Shown: positions 53,660 to 62,464, counted from the stretch's first letter. The stretch is DNA of 64,000 nt from MPNP01 sp026709725 (GCA_965200805.1 OZ241384.1:992001-1056000), one strand, 5' to 3'. Numbers and translations: made by a program. The notes: generated by a model from the letters alone, not told the origin.

Positions 53660-54997
53660 TCACGGCGTCGGACGCAACGCAGGTTGTCGACAGAGGAGAT
53701 TCCCGGTCAACATGCACTGGCAGATGCCGGAATCCCTCTTTCTGACACTCAGCCCCGAGCCATGGCAGTCCGGGGAGTGACGTTTCTTCCCACCGGACTC
53801 ATCCGGCGCCGGGGATGCGGGCATATGGCCTCCGGAACTGTCCGCAGGCCCACCCCGCGGCGGACTGCCATTGAGGGTGGACATGAGATTGAGCCGGTGC
53901 TGAGCCATGAGCCAGGCTGTGTCCAGGCCGGGCAACAGGGCACCGGTCGGTCGCATGGTATCCGTTCGGGATCTCTGCAGGATGATTGCAAGAATATTAT
54001 ACGCAACGAGATTGGCGGCGAGACATTCTCTGGCCCGTGTCTGACCACCGGAACACGCGACAAGACTCTTCAGGCATTCCCTGAGCGGCGTCCGCGCCTG
54101 TGATGACAGAAATGGCGGGCCCAAAAGCACAGATTCGACATGGAAACGGCCATACCGAGTCAGTGTTTCAACTTCTCCCAGTGTGAAACAGGTTCGTCCA
54201 AAAACCCCTGAATGACCGCTGGAAGGATTCATGCCAATCGGGTTCATCCGCCCCTGATCGGGCTGAAACCTGCCCTGGAGCAGGGTCGGGGCCGCCTGCT
54301 CCTTCAGCCCATCCAGATCACCGGGCCTGTCAATGAGTCTGACGGCACGGCCGTGCAGCATGTTCCACCCGCCGGGACCCGGAACTGCTGTGCCGGCGAG
54401 CTCCAAAGCGTAGTCGAGGGAAGCAAGGAAGGGAACGGACCACCTGTTCCCGATCAGGAACGGGATGTCAGGTGCAGCATTCAGGGACAGTTCATCAACA
54501 GCTTTGGCAAGGATTTCATCCAGAACGGGGAATTGCGGTCCCAGGCTCCGGAGAATCCTGGCCAGCCAATCGGCCAGTGTCGAACTCTGGGCAAGAATGC
54601 GCAGAATGCGGGTCTTCTCGACCTCAAGGAACACTGCCGACACCATGACAGCCAGTTGCAGCACACAGGTCAGGAATGATGACAGTGATTGCAGCTTACG
54701 GCTGTCGGGCCCGACTGCGGCATCAGACCCATCCTGAAGTGTGGACGGAGGCAGGAGATGTGCCAGACGGTCGCCAATCCAGCCATCCGGGAAAATCATC
54801 ACACGGTGGCTGATGGGACCAACGGGCAGGCTGCCCGTCGGGGTCATGTTCGAAAACCAGTAGCGGATTTGCATGTCATGAACATCGGCGAGGGAGTCAA
54901 GTGTCCCCTCACTTCGGGCTGTGGCATAGCGAAGCAACCCATCGGTCGTAAGCCACAACACGCCGAACCGCGTCCATATTCGAGACATCGCAGGCAT
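53660..54997 (-). CDS. Unrecognised protein encoded inside an icmJ-icmB module
   Basis: A 445-residue protein with no domain I recognise. The N-terminal third starts MPAMSRIWTRFGVLWLTTDGLLRYATAR. A hydrophobic helix at about residues 110-124 (LTCVLQLAVMVSAVFL) is the main membrane candidate. A Pro/Gly/Ser/His-rich, probably disordered C-terminus starts near residue 375. It begins immediately after the icmJ stop (TGAATG) and ends 16 bases before icmB, so it is part of the same operon and probably of the secretion complex. In Legionella icmJ and icmB are adjacent, so this is an insertion relative to that order. Confidence 0.75.
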   Translation of the reverse strand: MPAMSRIWTRFGVLWLTTDGLLRYATARSEGTLDSLADVHDMQIRYWFSNMTPTGSLPVGPISHRVMIFPDGWIGDRLAHLLPPSTLQDGSDAAVGPDSRKLQSLSSFLTCVLQLAVMVSAVFLEVEKTRILRILAQSSTLADWLARILRSLGPQFPVLDEILAKAVDELSLNAAPDIPFLIGNRWSVPFLASLDYALELAGTAVPGPGGWNMLHGRAVRLIDRPGDLDGLKEQAAPTLLQGRFQPDQGRMNPIGMNPSSGHSGVFGRTCFTLGEVETLTRYGRFHVESVLLGPPFLSSQARTPLRECLKSLVACSGGQTRARECLAANLVAYNILAIILQRSRTDTMRPTGALLPGLDTAWLMAQHRLNLMSTLNGSPPRGGPADSSGGHMPASPAPDESGGKKRHSPDCHGSGLSVRKRDSGICQCMLTGNLLCRQPALRPTP

Positions 54998-55744
54998 TCA
55001 GCCCTGATGCGGGATGGCACCATGGAGGCCTGCCGCACTTGCACAGGCCAGACGCAGTCGGGAGAGATCATGACCTGATCGGGACATATCCTCCCCGAAT
55101 TGCCGACTCCGATCATGAAACCGGTCCCCGTCCCAGACCGACAATGCGGCGGCCTCTCTCGTTCCGCCATAATCTGCCGCGCTCGGCCAGAACCTGATGT
55201 GCGTGTCCAGCTGGCTGGCAACAGCCTGACTGTGATCGGTCCCGTGCTGCTGATTTGTGTAAAGGAGGGATTCAAACATCGCCTCCGGATGTGTTGAGCC
55301 AAGAAGGGACCGGAGTTGCTGTTCACGGTGCCTGATTGCCTGCAGGAGATGCATGATCGCCCGGTGCGCTTCAGCGAATCCCTCAGGCATTAATGTTGTG
55401 ATCAGAACCGACCAGGCCAGGGCGTGAATCGATCTCTGGTCTGTACCGGATGACCAGAATGGGCGCAGTCTGCCACGACTGGCGGCCCAGAGCGGATGCC
55501 GGAGATTGTGACAAAACTGGCAGAGGCAGATGAGGTTCCCAACGGTATGATCATCATGTGATGCGACATGCTCCACCTCCATGTAATCGGGCAGATGAAC
55601 ACCACAGTTCCGGCAGTGCCAATCATCACGCGCAAGACACTCGGCATAACCCTGCTGTCCTTCCGCAGCCAGAATGGCGTGCGCCCGGGCCCCGATATTG
55701 AGGCGGTCAATTGGCGTGGTCAGCAGTGAACCGAAGACACGCAT
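54998..55744 (-). CDS. icmJ: IcmJ/DotN-like HNH-fold protein
   Basis: A 248-residue protein with an HNH-like zinc fold in its N-terminal half: CRNCGVHLPDYMEVEHVASHDDHTVGNLICLCQFCHNLRHP, with two C-x2-C pairs and the H..N..H elements. DotN/IcmJ is a zinc protein of the Dot/Icm coupling complex with this fold but no nuclease activity. It lies directly upstream of the icmB unit. A true HNH endonuclease is the alternative, but the operon order icmD-icmJ-(x)-icmB favours IcmJ. Confidence 0.75.
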   Translation of the reverse strand: MRVFGSLLTTPIDRLNIGARAHAILAAEGQQGYAECLARDDWHCRNCGVHLPDYMEVEHVASHDDHTVGNLICLCQFCHNLRHPLWAASRGRLRPFWSSGTDQRSIHALAWSVLITTLMPEGFAEAHRAIMHLLQAIRHREQQLRSLLGSTHPEAMFESLLYTNQQHGTDHSQAVASQLDTHIRFWPSAADYGGTREAAALSVWDGDRFHDRSRQFGEDMSRSGHDLSRLRLACASAAGLHGAIPHQG

Positions 55745-55748
55745 GGGC

Positions 55749-56120
55749 TCAGTTCAGGGAGCGCAGCGAGCCGTCGACAGACACATTGACAGAACCCGTT
55801 CCAAAGAGAGAACCGATCCCCACCCCAAGCGTTGTCGGAATTGCAACCAGTGCAGCGCCGACAAACACCAGAACAAATGCCGCAGAGAGCCGTGCAGACG
55901 GGTCATTCGGATTCTGGGAATGCTGCCTGAACTTGAGCAGTCCGGCAACTGCGAGAATGAGTCCGAGCAGAAAGGCGACGGCACCGATCAGATCGGCAAG
56001 ATCGCCGGCTTGCTTTTGCAGTTCGGCAGCCATGTCACCAATATTGCTCACCTGAGCACCGGTCGCAGTGGCAAGGCCGGACAAGAGGACAACAGAATGC
56101 CAGGGTTTCAATGATGTCAT
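55749..56120 (-). CDS. icmD: IcmD/DotP-like small membrane protein
   Basis: A 123-residue protein with an N-terminal hydrophobic, signal-like segment (SVVLLSGLATATGAQ) and two membrane helices (GAVAFLLGLILAVAGLLKF and AAFVLVFVGAALVAIPTTLG), a topology seen in IcmD/DotP. AAGGAG lies six bases before ATG 56120. It is first in the minus-strand run icmD-icmJ-ORF-icmB. Sequence alone is weakly diagnostic; position decides. Confidence 0.7.
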   Translation of the reverse strand: MTSLKPWHSVVLLSGLATATGAQVSNIGDMAAELQKQAGDLADLIGAVAFLLGLILAVAGLLKFRQHSQNPNDPSARLSAAFVLVFVGAALVAIPTTLGVGIGSLFGTGSVNVSVDGSLRSLN

Positions 56121-56428
56121 GATGTCTCCTTCCCGAATCATCCGGCGATTTTCCAAGTTCATCCCCCCTCATTCATGGAGAACTGTGCGAAACTCGCACC
56201 CGCGAAAATGCATATGGGCAATGTTCATGTGGACAATGTCATCGATCACCACAGCCGGGCAGTGATCCGGGCATTGCAGTGTGACCGGGAACAGATCGCA
56301 CACGATCTGTCCAGATCAGGGCAAAGGCCGTGACATTCCGCGCAGGCATTCCCCGCGACTCCGTCTTCCCTGGCATGACGAATGAACCACAGTCTGTCGT
56401 TCCTTTGATTTTTTTACAGGGAACAGGC

Positions 56429-56797
56429 ATGATGGAGACAGGACCAAAGGGCCGCAGTCAGCCCAGATGTGATTTATGGACGCAGGATGAGGTCAAGCTC
56501 ATGGGTGAGCTGTGGGAGCGTGATGTCCCCATCCAGGCGATTGCAGATTTGCTTGGACGCACACGACGATCCGTTGCGATCAAGGCGTTCAGGGTCGGGC
56601 TGAAGTCAAGACGTCGCAATGGCAAGTCAATTCAGATGTCGGAGGATCCGACGGCCCGAATGCGGAACTGCCTGAGCTGCAACCACCTGTTCTACTCCGA
56701 GGGGAGAGGCAATCGAATTTGCCAGTCTTGCAAAAACAAGGATGATTGGGCAACGGGCAATGATTATGCTTTCGACGGGGAATTCCGTGATCGCTAG
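56429..56797 (+). CDS. HTH/zinc-ribbon DNA-binding protein, GcrA-like N-terminus
   Basis: A 122-residue protein. The N-terminus is a Myb/GcrA-like helix-turn-helix (LWTQDEVKLMGELWERDVPIQAIADLLGRTRRSVAIKAFRVGLKSRR). The C-terminus is a zinc ribbon with two C-x2-C pairs, CLSCNHLFYSEGRGNRICQSCK. Both halves suggest nucleic-acid binding. It is divergent from icmD and directly upstream of the primase, so it may regulate the mobile element. ATG 56429 has AGGGA upstream; the frame is open to 56330, but that part looks non-coding. Confidence 0.75.
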   Translation: MMETGPKGRSQPRCDLWTQDEVKLMGELWERDVPIQAIADLLGRTRRSVAIKAFRVGLKSRRRNGKSIQMSEDPTARMRNCLSCNHLFYSEGRGNRICQSCKNKDDWATGNDYAFDGEFRDR

Positions 56798-56822
56798 GCT
56801 GAACACTGGGTGGTGAACGATT

Positions 56823-57983
56823 TTGACGCATAAGGGCAAGACAGAGATTGATGAAATCCTGATCCGTGTTCCGCTCTAGGATGTTATCGCCAGGGAAACG
56901 GGGACCCGGTTCAGGCGCAGGGGCGACCGCTATGTTGGTCGCTGTCCCTTCCATGCCGACAAAACCCCATCCTTCACGGTCTTTACCGACAATGTGCCGC
57001 GCTACAAATGTTTCGGAGCGCAGTGCGGTGTTCATGGCACCCTCCTGACATTCCTGCAGGAATGGAAGCATCTGAGCTACAGTGAGGCCATCGAGATGGC
57101 CGCTGAACTCGCCGCCATGCCGCTTCCGGCATTTGACGATGCCTCATCACCTTCCGCACCGGCGGTGCAGCCACGCAAGCCCTGGTCAGAGCCACCCATA
57201 GCACCGGATGTCAGGATCCCGAAGCCCTATGAGCCGATGCTGCTGCACAATCCCCATACGAAAGTCACGTACTGGAGCGAGCCATCATATGTCCATGTCT
57301 ATCGCAACCGGTGCCGGCAACCCCTGTTGCTCGTTGTGCGTTTTGATCAGTCGGATGGTCGAAAATATTTTCAACAGGTCATCTGGCGTCCCGGAGCGAT
57401 CACTGGTTATCCGGCAATCGCAGGATGCTGGCAACAGCTGGCGTTTGACCCCGATTGTGCCAGACCACTGTATGGCGGCGAAGACATTCCATGCTGGCAG
57501 GATCGCAACGGGACCCGGCTGCTCATGGTCGAGGGTGAGAAGACCCGCGATGCGGCAGCGACTGTGCTGGATATCCCGACAAACGGAATCCTGACGCTCA
57601 GCAATGTGGGCAGCACCGGAGGAATCGGCAAGACGGATCTGAAGCCGGTCCTTGATACATTTTTCCAAACATCCAACACCGAAAAAATCCTGCATGTCAC
57701 CATCTGGCCGGATGCTGACCTGCCAGCCCGGAGTGACGGGAATCCGGCTGATGACACGATGCCAAAATTTGTCAGGGCCTGGGTTGCAGCGTTCCACGAT
57801 GCCCTTGAGAGCGAAGGCATTGAGCCGGAGAGACTCTGCATCGCCTCCGTCAATCCGCCATCAGACCGCAAGCATGGATGGGATCTGGCTGACGCTGTTG
57901 ATGAGGGCTGGTCAGCGGGCATGATCGAGCGGTGGATCGCTGACAATTCTCAGACATTGAGACCGGCCTGCCAGTCAGTGTGA
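56823..57983 (+). pseudogene. CHC2 zinc-finger/TOPRIM primase-like protein with in-frame TAG
   Basis: From TTG 56823 the frame reads THKGKTEIDEILIRVPL, then TAG at 56877-56879. It continues DVIARETGTRFRRRGDRYVGRCPFH...YKCFGAQCG, the full N-terminal CHC2 zinc finger of DnaG-type primases with its C/H/C/C ligands. Further on, LLMVEGEKTRDAA (TOPRIM Glu) and IWPDADLPA (D-x-D) mark a TOPRIM-like domain. The TAG sits where DnaG proteins have an ordinary residue between V-x-x and DVI. There is no alternative start between it and GTG 56994, which lies after half of the zinc finger. Primase-like genes of this kind are common on plasmids and phages. Either an amber-inactivated gene or a sequencing error. 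Confidence 0.7.
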
Positions 57984-58606
57984 GGAACAGTCCTGCAACT
58001 GTCACCCTGCCCCATCGCCTGCAGTCGCCTGCGGATTTTGCTGGCCAGCGTGTAGGCATGCGGACTTTTGATGACAATCTCGTCAACACCGTAACACCGC
58101 AACTCAAGTGGCGACCGGCTGTCGATCAGGACCGGATGATCCGGTGATCGCGGCAGGATTCGGATGTGAAGAGTCCTGGTGTTGCCAGCGACCGCTATCA
58201 GTGGCAGGATCTCTTCTGTAAATCCGACACCTGAGACAATTGTTGTCTGCTGCCGACGGAGATTTGAGCTGACCTTTTTGGCGGCATGTTGGCCAAGATA
58301 GTCATTGCCAAGGCGGGGCTTCAGGATGTTTTCACTGTAATCGATATAGGCACAGCGTGGACTCAGTCCACGAAAATCATCATGGACACTATCCTTGACC
58401 GTTTCATAATGGTGGGGAGGGAGCGCAGCCGCAAGACCATAATGGCGGTGTGTCATCCGTTTGAGTTCGTCAGACAGGGCAAAGTGGTCGGCTCCGAGAT
58501 AGGCTGCCAGAAGACGGCCGGCACGGGTCTTGCCAGCCCGTGCAGGACCAGAGATGAGCACAAGAACGGCTGGCAGTCGAGTGCAGGTTCGCCCCGGTTT
58601 CTGCAT
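57950..58606 (-). CDS. P-loop kinase resembling phage dNMP kinases
   Basis: A 218-residue protein. The Walker A motif ISGPARAGKTRAGRLLAAYL is near the N-terminus. SDELKRMTHRHYGL next resembles the substrate-binding segment of phage deoxynucleoside monophosphate kinases and related P-loop proteins. The middle contains QQTTIVSGVGFTEEI, a likely strand-loop around Walker B. It overlaps the convergent primase gene by 34 bases. The substrate is unknown; with the primase it looks like element replication cargo. Confidence 0.65.
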   Translation of the reverse strand: MQKPGRTCTRLPAVLVLISGPARAGKTRAGRLLAAYLGADHFALSDELKRMTHRHYGLAAALPPHHYETVKDSVHDDFRGLSPRCAYIDYSENILKPRLGNDYLGQHAAKKVSSNLRRQQTTIVSGVGFTEEILPLIAVAGNTRTLHIRILPRSPDHPVLIDSRSPLELRCYGVDEIVIKSPHAYTLASKIRRRLQAMGQGDSCRTVPHTDWQAGLNV

Positions 58607-58667
58607 CGCTGTACACTCCCCTCTCCGACCCGACCTGAACTGTCGAACGGTTGCAAGGAGTCACTGA

Positions 58668-59588
58668 TTGTTTCAAATGAGCAGCATGGCAAGCAAAATC
58701 AAAACTGCTGTACTCCCCGTTGCAGGCCTTGGAACCCGATTCCTGCCCGCCACGAAGTCGATTCCCAAGGAGATCATGACCCTGGTGGACCGGCCCCTGA
58801 TTCAGTACTCCATGGATGAGGCACTGGCAGCGGGCATTGAGCAGTTTATCTTTGTCACATCGCGCGGCAAGAATGCACTCGAAGACTATTTTGACCGCTC
58901 TCCCATCCTTGAATCCGTGCTCGTCGAGCGGGGCCGGGATGACCTGCTGGAAACAGTCAGGGACATCAGCCAGGATAGCGGGCGAATTGCCTACATCCGT
59001 CAGCACTCCCCGCTTGGTCTTGGTCACGCGGTCTGGTGCGCCCGCCATCTTCTCGGCAACGATCCCTTTGCCGTGATCCTGACCGACGACATCATTCAGT
59101 CCGATCAGCCGGCACTTGGTCAACTGATTGAGATTCACAACGAAACCGGTCACTCGGTCGTGGCCCTGACCGAGATTGATCCGACACAATCGGAACACTA
59201 CGGCCTTGTAAAATATTCACACACCGATGGCAGTGTTGTTGCCATTGACGCCCTGGTCGAAAAACCGCCCCCCACCGAAGCTCCATCGAATCTTGCCGTG
59301 ATCGGCCGATACATTCTGACCCCGGATATCCTGCAATCCCTCAACGGAATTGGGCAGGGCGCGGGACAGGAAATCCAGCTGACCGACGCGATTTCCCTCA
59401 GCATCACGAACGGGTATCCCGTCAAGGGACTTCTCATCAATGGCACCCGCTTCGACTGTGGCTCCAAGAGCGGCTATCTGCACGCGACACTTGCCATTGC
59501 CGCCTCCCACCCGACTCTCGGGCAGGCGTTCCGTCGCATCATTCGCGACCTGCAGGGCCCACATACGCAACCTACTGGTCAATCCTGA
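58668..59588 (+). CDS. galU: UTP-glucose-1-phosphate uridylyltransferase GalU
   Basis: About 306 residues. Makes UDP-glucose for polysaccharide and LPS synthesis. The nucleotide-binding motif AVLPVAGLGTRFLPATKSIPKEIM is at the N-terminus, followed by LGLGHAVWCARHLLGNDPFAVILTDD, LVEKPPPTEAPSNLAVIGRYIL and FDCGSKSGYL, all standard for GalU. The start is ambiguous. TTG 58668 has AAGGAG at ideal spacing (7 bases), whereas ATG 58677 lies 16 bases after it. The TTG start adds only three residues. It marks the end of the mobile-element-like block. Confidence 0.95.
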   Translation: MFQMSSMASKIKTAVLPVAGLGTRFLPATKSIPKEIMTLVDRPLIQYSMDEALAAGIEQFIFVTSRGKNALEDYFDRSPILESVLVERGRDDLLETVRDISQDSGRIAYIRQHSPLGLGHAVWCARHLLGNDPFAVILTDDIIQSDQPALGQLIEIHNETGHSVVALTEIDPTQSEHYGLVKYSHTDGSVVAIDALVEKPPPTEAPSNLAVIGRYILTPDILQSLNGIGQGAGQEIQLTDAISLSITNGYPVKGLLINGTRFDCGSKSGYLHATLAIAASHPTLGQAFRRIIRDLQGPHTQPTGQS

Positions 59589-60083
59589 ACATATCCCTGC
59601 CTTCCTGCCCCCCATGTGCCAATCGCCCGTCGTCGCAAGAGCGACCCGCACAGGAAACAGCCCAGGGCGGAATTCCAGTGACTCGACCCATCCTCCGTCC
59701 CCCGTCATCCTCGCCGAGGCTGACAGAGCCCGCCTCAAGGCGATCACCACGGCCCCCACAAACCCCCGGAAGCATGTCTGGCGGGCCCGCATCATCCCCG
59801 CCATGTCACCACCACCTCCGCCCCATCATCCGACAGGGTTGGCAACCACTGGACCCCCATCATCCGGGGAGGCCATCATCTGAAGGGAGAAGGCATCTGG
59901 CGGTCGCAGTCGGGGACATAGCCGTGTCCACCGAACACCGGATCCTGCACCCCCGGTGGTCATGATTGATGGCGGCATGGTCTGCGTCCCAACCTCATGT
60001 CGGTGAAGACCTGGCCACGACACGGGCCGCTTGTGGCAGGTCAGATGTCCATATCTGAATCTTCGGTCCACATGGATCGTCTT
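59589..60083. other. Interval after galU with transposase remnant
   Basis: No intact gene. It contains the IS630-type fragment at 59704-59805. The rest, including a Pro-rich open stretch to 59883, is not recognisable. Confidence 0.5.
59704..59805 (+). pseudogene. IS630-family transposase N-terminal fragment
   Basis: The frame reads VILAEADRARLKAITTAPTN followed by PRKHVWRARII. This resembles the start of IS630-type transposases (typically ...L-x-x-I-x(n)-R-K-H-V-W-R-A-x-I-V-L...), which continue into a helix-turn-helix. Here the match stops within about 35 residues and low-complexity proline follows, so only a scrap remains. No inverted repeats seen. Confidence 0.5.
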
Positions 60084-60943
60084 CTATCCAATCAACTGGT
60101 CACGGACCCACCTGAAGATCTTCACAACCAGAGCACCTGGGATGTTGCAGAGCGCCCCGACAACCAGACAAACCAGCGCCGCCAGCCAGAGAGTTGAGAT
60201 TGTGCTGATCACCACCAGCCAAATGAGACAGGACATGATGATGCCGGCAATCCCGGCTTGAGCCGGGGGACACCCCAAAGATGCCAGATGGGCTGGAACG
60301 GTTCCTTGTACTGTACGCGGACGCCCGCCTTCTGGCAGGAGAGGAAGATTCCTGGCTCTGCATTGTGGGCAACTTTCGTCATGTGCGTGAAGCGGGCTGT
60401 TTGCCCGCGCATAAGCACCGGCACCGCATAACAGCGGCTTGTTGACAGGCTCCTGAATATGGGGTCCATGGCATGGTTGAGACGTTGCACCTCTGCCTGA
60501 TCCCCGGATGTCATGGCCTGCTCGCGGTTTTCGATTGCTTTCCCGAGACGGGTCCATTCACCCTGATGCTCCCCGGTGTGTTTGAGGGCAATGGGTTCAC
60601 CTTCAATGTAGGCGCTCTCGCTGGCCAGACGCATATCTTGACTGCAATAGACCTTCACTTCCAGATCCTTGACATCACGCCACCCACGATTGGTGAGCCT
60701 GATATTGCTCATGTACAGTTTCTGTGCCGGCGTGCCGCCAATGGTCACCTCAACCTTGCCATGAATGCTGTCGGACCCCGAAATGCCAATGGGATCATAC
60801 CTTACATGATACGTCAGCGGTACACGGCGGTTTCTGATCACCATCAGCAACCAGGTAACAATGCCACCAATAATGGCACTGATGATGGCGCCGAGGAACA
60901 AAAATGGCCAATTGGGCATCTCCGCAAGGAAGGTCATGGCCAT
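60084..60943 (-). pseudogene. Membrane protein of unknown function, frameshifted near its C-terminus
   Basis: ATG 60943 opens a protein with an N-terminal membrane helix (FLFLGAIISAIIGGIVTWLLMVI). A soluble domain without known motifs follows (VRYDPIGISGSDSIHGKVEVTIGG...). The frame ends at 60209, but the adjacent frame continues with coding character through two strongly hydrophobic segments (IIMSCLIWLVVISTISTLW, LAALVCLVVGALCNI) to RWVRDQLIG at 60084. Restoring one C in the C5 run (plus-strand G-run near 60270) gives a single 286-residue protein. Deletion or sequencing error in a short homopolymer explains this. Confidence 0.6.
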
Positions 60944-60968
60944 GTCTTCTCTCGTTGACCTCGCCCGC

Positions 60969-61253
60969 TCACCGCGGCAAGCTGGCCTGACAAGGCATCA
61001 TGTGCCTATCTCCCCATCCTGTTCTGTCTACAGACACCGTTACAATTTCCAGGCCTCGGGGGAATCCCACTTCGATGCCCTCATGCTGCGTCACCGCCTC
61101 TGCATCGACCAGCACGTCGGCCATGCGGGTCATCTTGTCGACACCAGCACACAGTCCCTCGGCACAGGCGGCCATGCACACCTCGTTGAGGGCGATGCGG
61201 ATCTCCTCGCGTCCGGCCTTGGCATCGTAGCGCGGCCCAGCACTGAGAGTCAA
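60969..61253 (-). CDS. Small hypothetical protein
   Basis: A possible 94-residue protein (TTG start at 61253) with even coding composition: REEIRIALNEVCMAACAEGLCAGVDKMTRMADVLVDAEAV. It has two Cys pairs and no recognised domain. It is co-directional with, and 25 bases upstream of, the membrane protein at 60943, and follows the coiled-coil gene at 61566. The three may form an operon. No clear ribosome-binding site, so its reality is moderate. Confidence 0.4.
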   Translation of the reverse strand: MTLSAGPRYDAKAGREEIRIALNEVCMAACAEGLCAGVDKMTRMADVLVDAEAVTQHEGIEVGFPRGLEIVTVSVDRTGWGDRHMMPCQASLPR

Positions 61254-61314
61254 ACAGTGCCCCCGGCACGCCGCGCTCTCGGGAGAGCACCCTTGGTGCA
61301 GGGTTTGACCGGAC

Positions 61315-61566
61315 TCAGGCGGGCAGGGCGATCAGGATACCGAGAATGGCGACGGCAAGTGCGATCATGCCGGCCATGGCCAGCAGCATCCGGGTCTACC
61401 GCTTGGCTCCATCCTCGCGATGCAGGGCCATGTCGGCCCGCAGCCGTTCAAACGCGGCATTGTTGCGATCCAGGGCACCCTCGTACTTCGCTTTCATGCT
61501 TGTCATGCGTTCCTCCATCACGGCCATCTGCTTGGCCAGAGCGTGGATGTCGGGGTCGTAATCCAT
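61315..61566 (-). pseudogene. Coiled-coil plus membrane-helix protein with in-frame TAG
   Basis: ATG 61566 opens MDYDPDIHALAKQMAVMEER, continuing as a heptad-like coiled coil for about 50 residues to GAKR. It then meets TAG (61396-61398). The frame continues TRMLLAMAGMIALAVAILGILIALPA, a clean membrane helix, to TGA at 61315. Coiled coil plus C-terminal helix is a common small-protein architecture, so the TAG probably interrupts an 83-residue gene. TAG ends other genes here (2657, 15114), which argues against routine suppression. Confidence 0.55.
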
Positions 61567-61618
61567 GCCTGGATGAAACAGCAGGGGCTGGTGACAGTCA
61601 ACGGAAGCAATGGCATTA

Positions 61619-61742
61619 GGGAACGATTCTCCCATGGCCGACCTTTCATGACATCTCCCGACGCACCCCGGCTCCCGGCCTGATTCGGCCGCCAACCCTC
61701 CACCAATCCTCCCTTGGGGCCGCCCGTGCCAGACGGAGCCGG
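61619..61742 (-). repeat. 123-bp dispersed repeat, copy 2
   Basis: Reverse-complement match to 12027-12149, roughly 86 percent identical by eye. It ends 53 bases upstream of the coiled-coil gene start at 61566 and has the same orientation relative to transcription. It may carry that gene's promoter. Confidence 0.75.
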
Positions 61743-62320
61743 CTGGCACGGGTCCGGGACGTGGCATGGATGGGTATTGCTGAGAGACATTCGGGACAGG
61801 GGCCCGATGTTTCGCCGGATCACTGACTGGGCCCGGTGTGATGCGGGCCCGGGGCGATTCTGGCAGACCATGCATGATCAGGGACTTGCAGCTCTCCGGG
61901 TCAGCCATACGGGGATCACGCCAATGGCATTAACCTGAGTCTTCAGCATGTTCACTCAAGCCGCCCCGCGCGGAGGGACCCCTCTCAGGCAGTGCTCAGG
62001 CGGGCTTTGGCGGTGTCCATTTGCCGATCGGCGTCCGGTAAACCCGATGCCAAGCGTGATGGACCCGGTCCGCCTGCATGCCGTCGGCCCAGTTGCATGC
62101 CGTCGGCAATGCGGGCCATCGCTGTGCTCACGAAAGTGGTACAACGCGTGGCAAGGCTCCGAGCGGGATCGGTCTGCGCATTGAGGAGCATCGTGAGCAG
62201 GACCCGGTCGGACCGGGGCGGGGATGTGGGATCAATGGAGTCATGGCGTTGCTTCCTTTCGAGGTTTCAAAATCATCTGGGACAATCCCGGACACCCCGC
62301 CAATCAGAGCGGTTACGTAG

Positions 62321-62464
62321 CCGGTAGTTGGGTATAAGAAGGAACGTAATCCAAGAAGAGGTCACAGGATCTGGAGCAAAGATGGACACGAAATTACTGT
62401 CCCGGCGAAGATTAAGACCGCCAATGGCATCCTGAAGGAAGCCGGAATTCCCAATAAGCTGTGA
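62321..62464 (+). pseudogene. HicA-like toxin C-terminal fragment
   Basis: After a TAG, the frame reads VVGYKKERNPRRGHRIWSKD then GHEITVPAKIKTANGILKEA, ending GIPNKL and TGA. G-H-x-I-W...E-x-T-V-P...A-N-x-I-L-K-x-A-G is the C-terminal pattern of HicA mRNA-interferase-type toxins. The N-terminal strand and helix are missing or out of frame and no HicB follows. A remnant at best. Confidence 0.4.

Noticed and set aside
50728..58667. Attachment-site direct repeats bounding the type IVB block
   Set aside because: I compared the sequence near ptsN and near galU and saw no shared repeat; the true element ends may lie elsewhere.
56877..61398. Genome-wide amber recoding (for example pyrrolysine)
   Set aside because: TAG ends apparently intact genes at 2657 and 15114, so it is used as a stop; the two internal TAGs are better explained as nonsense mutations or errors.
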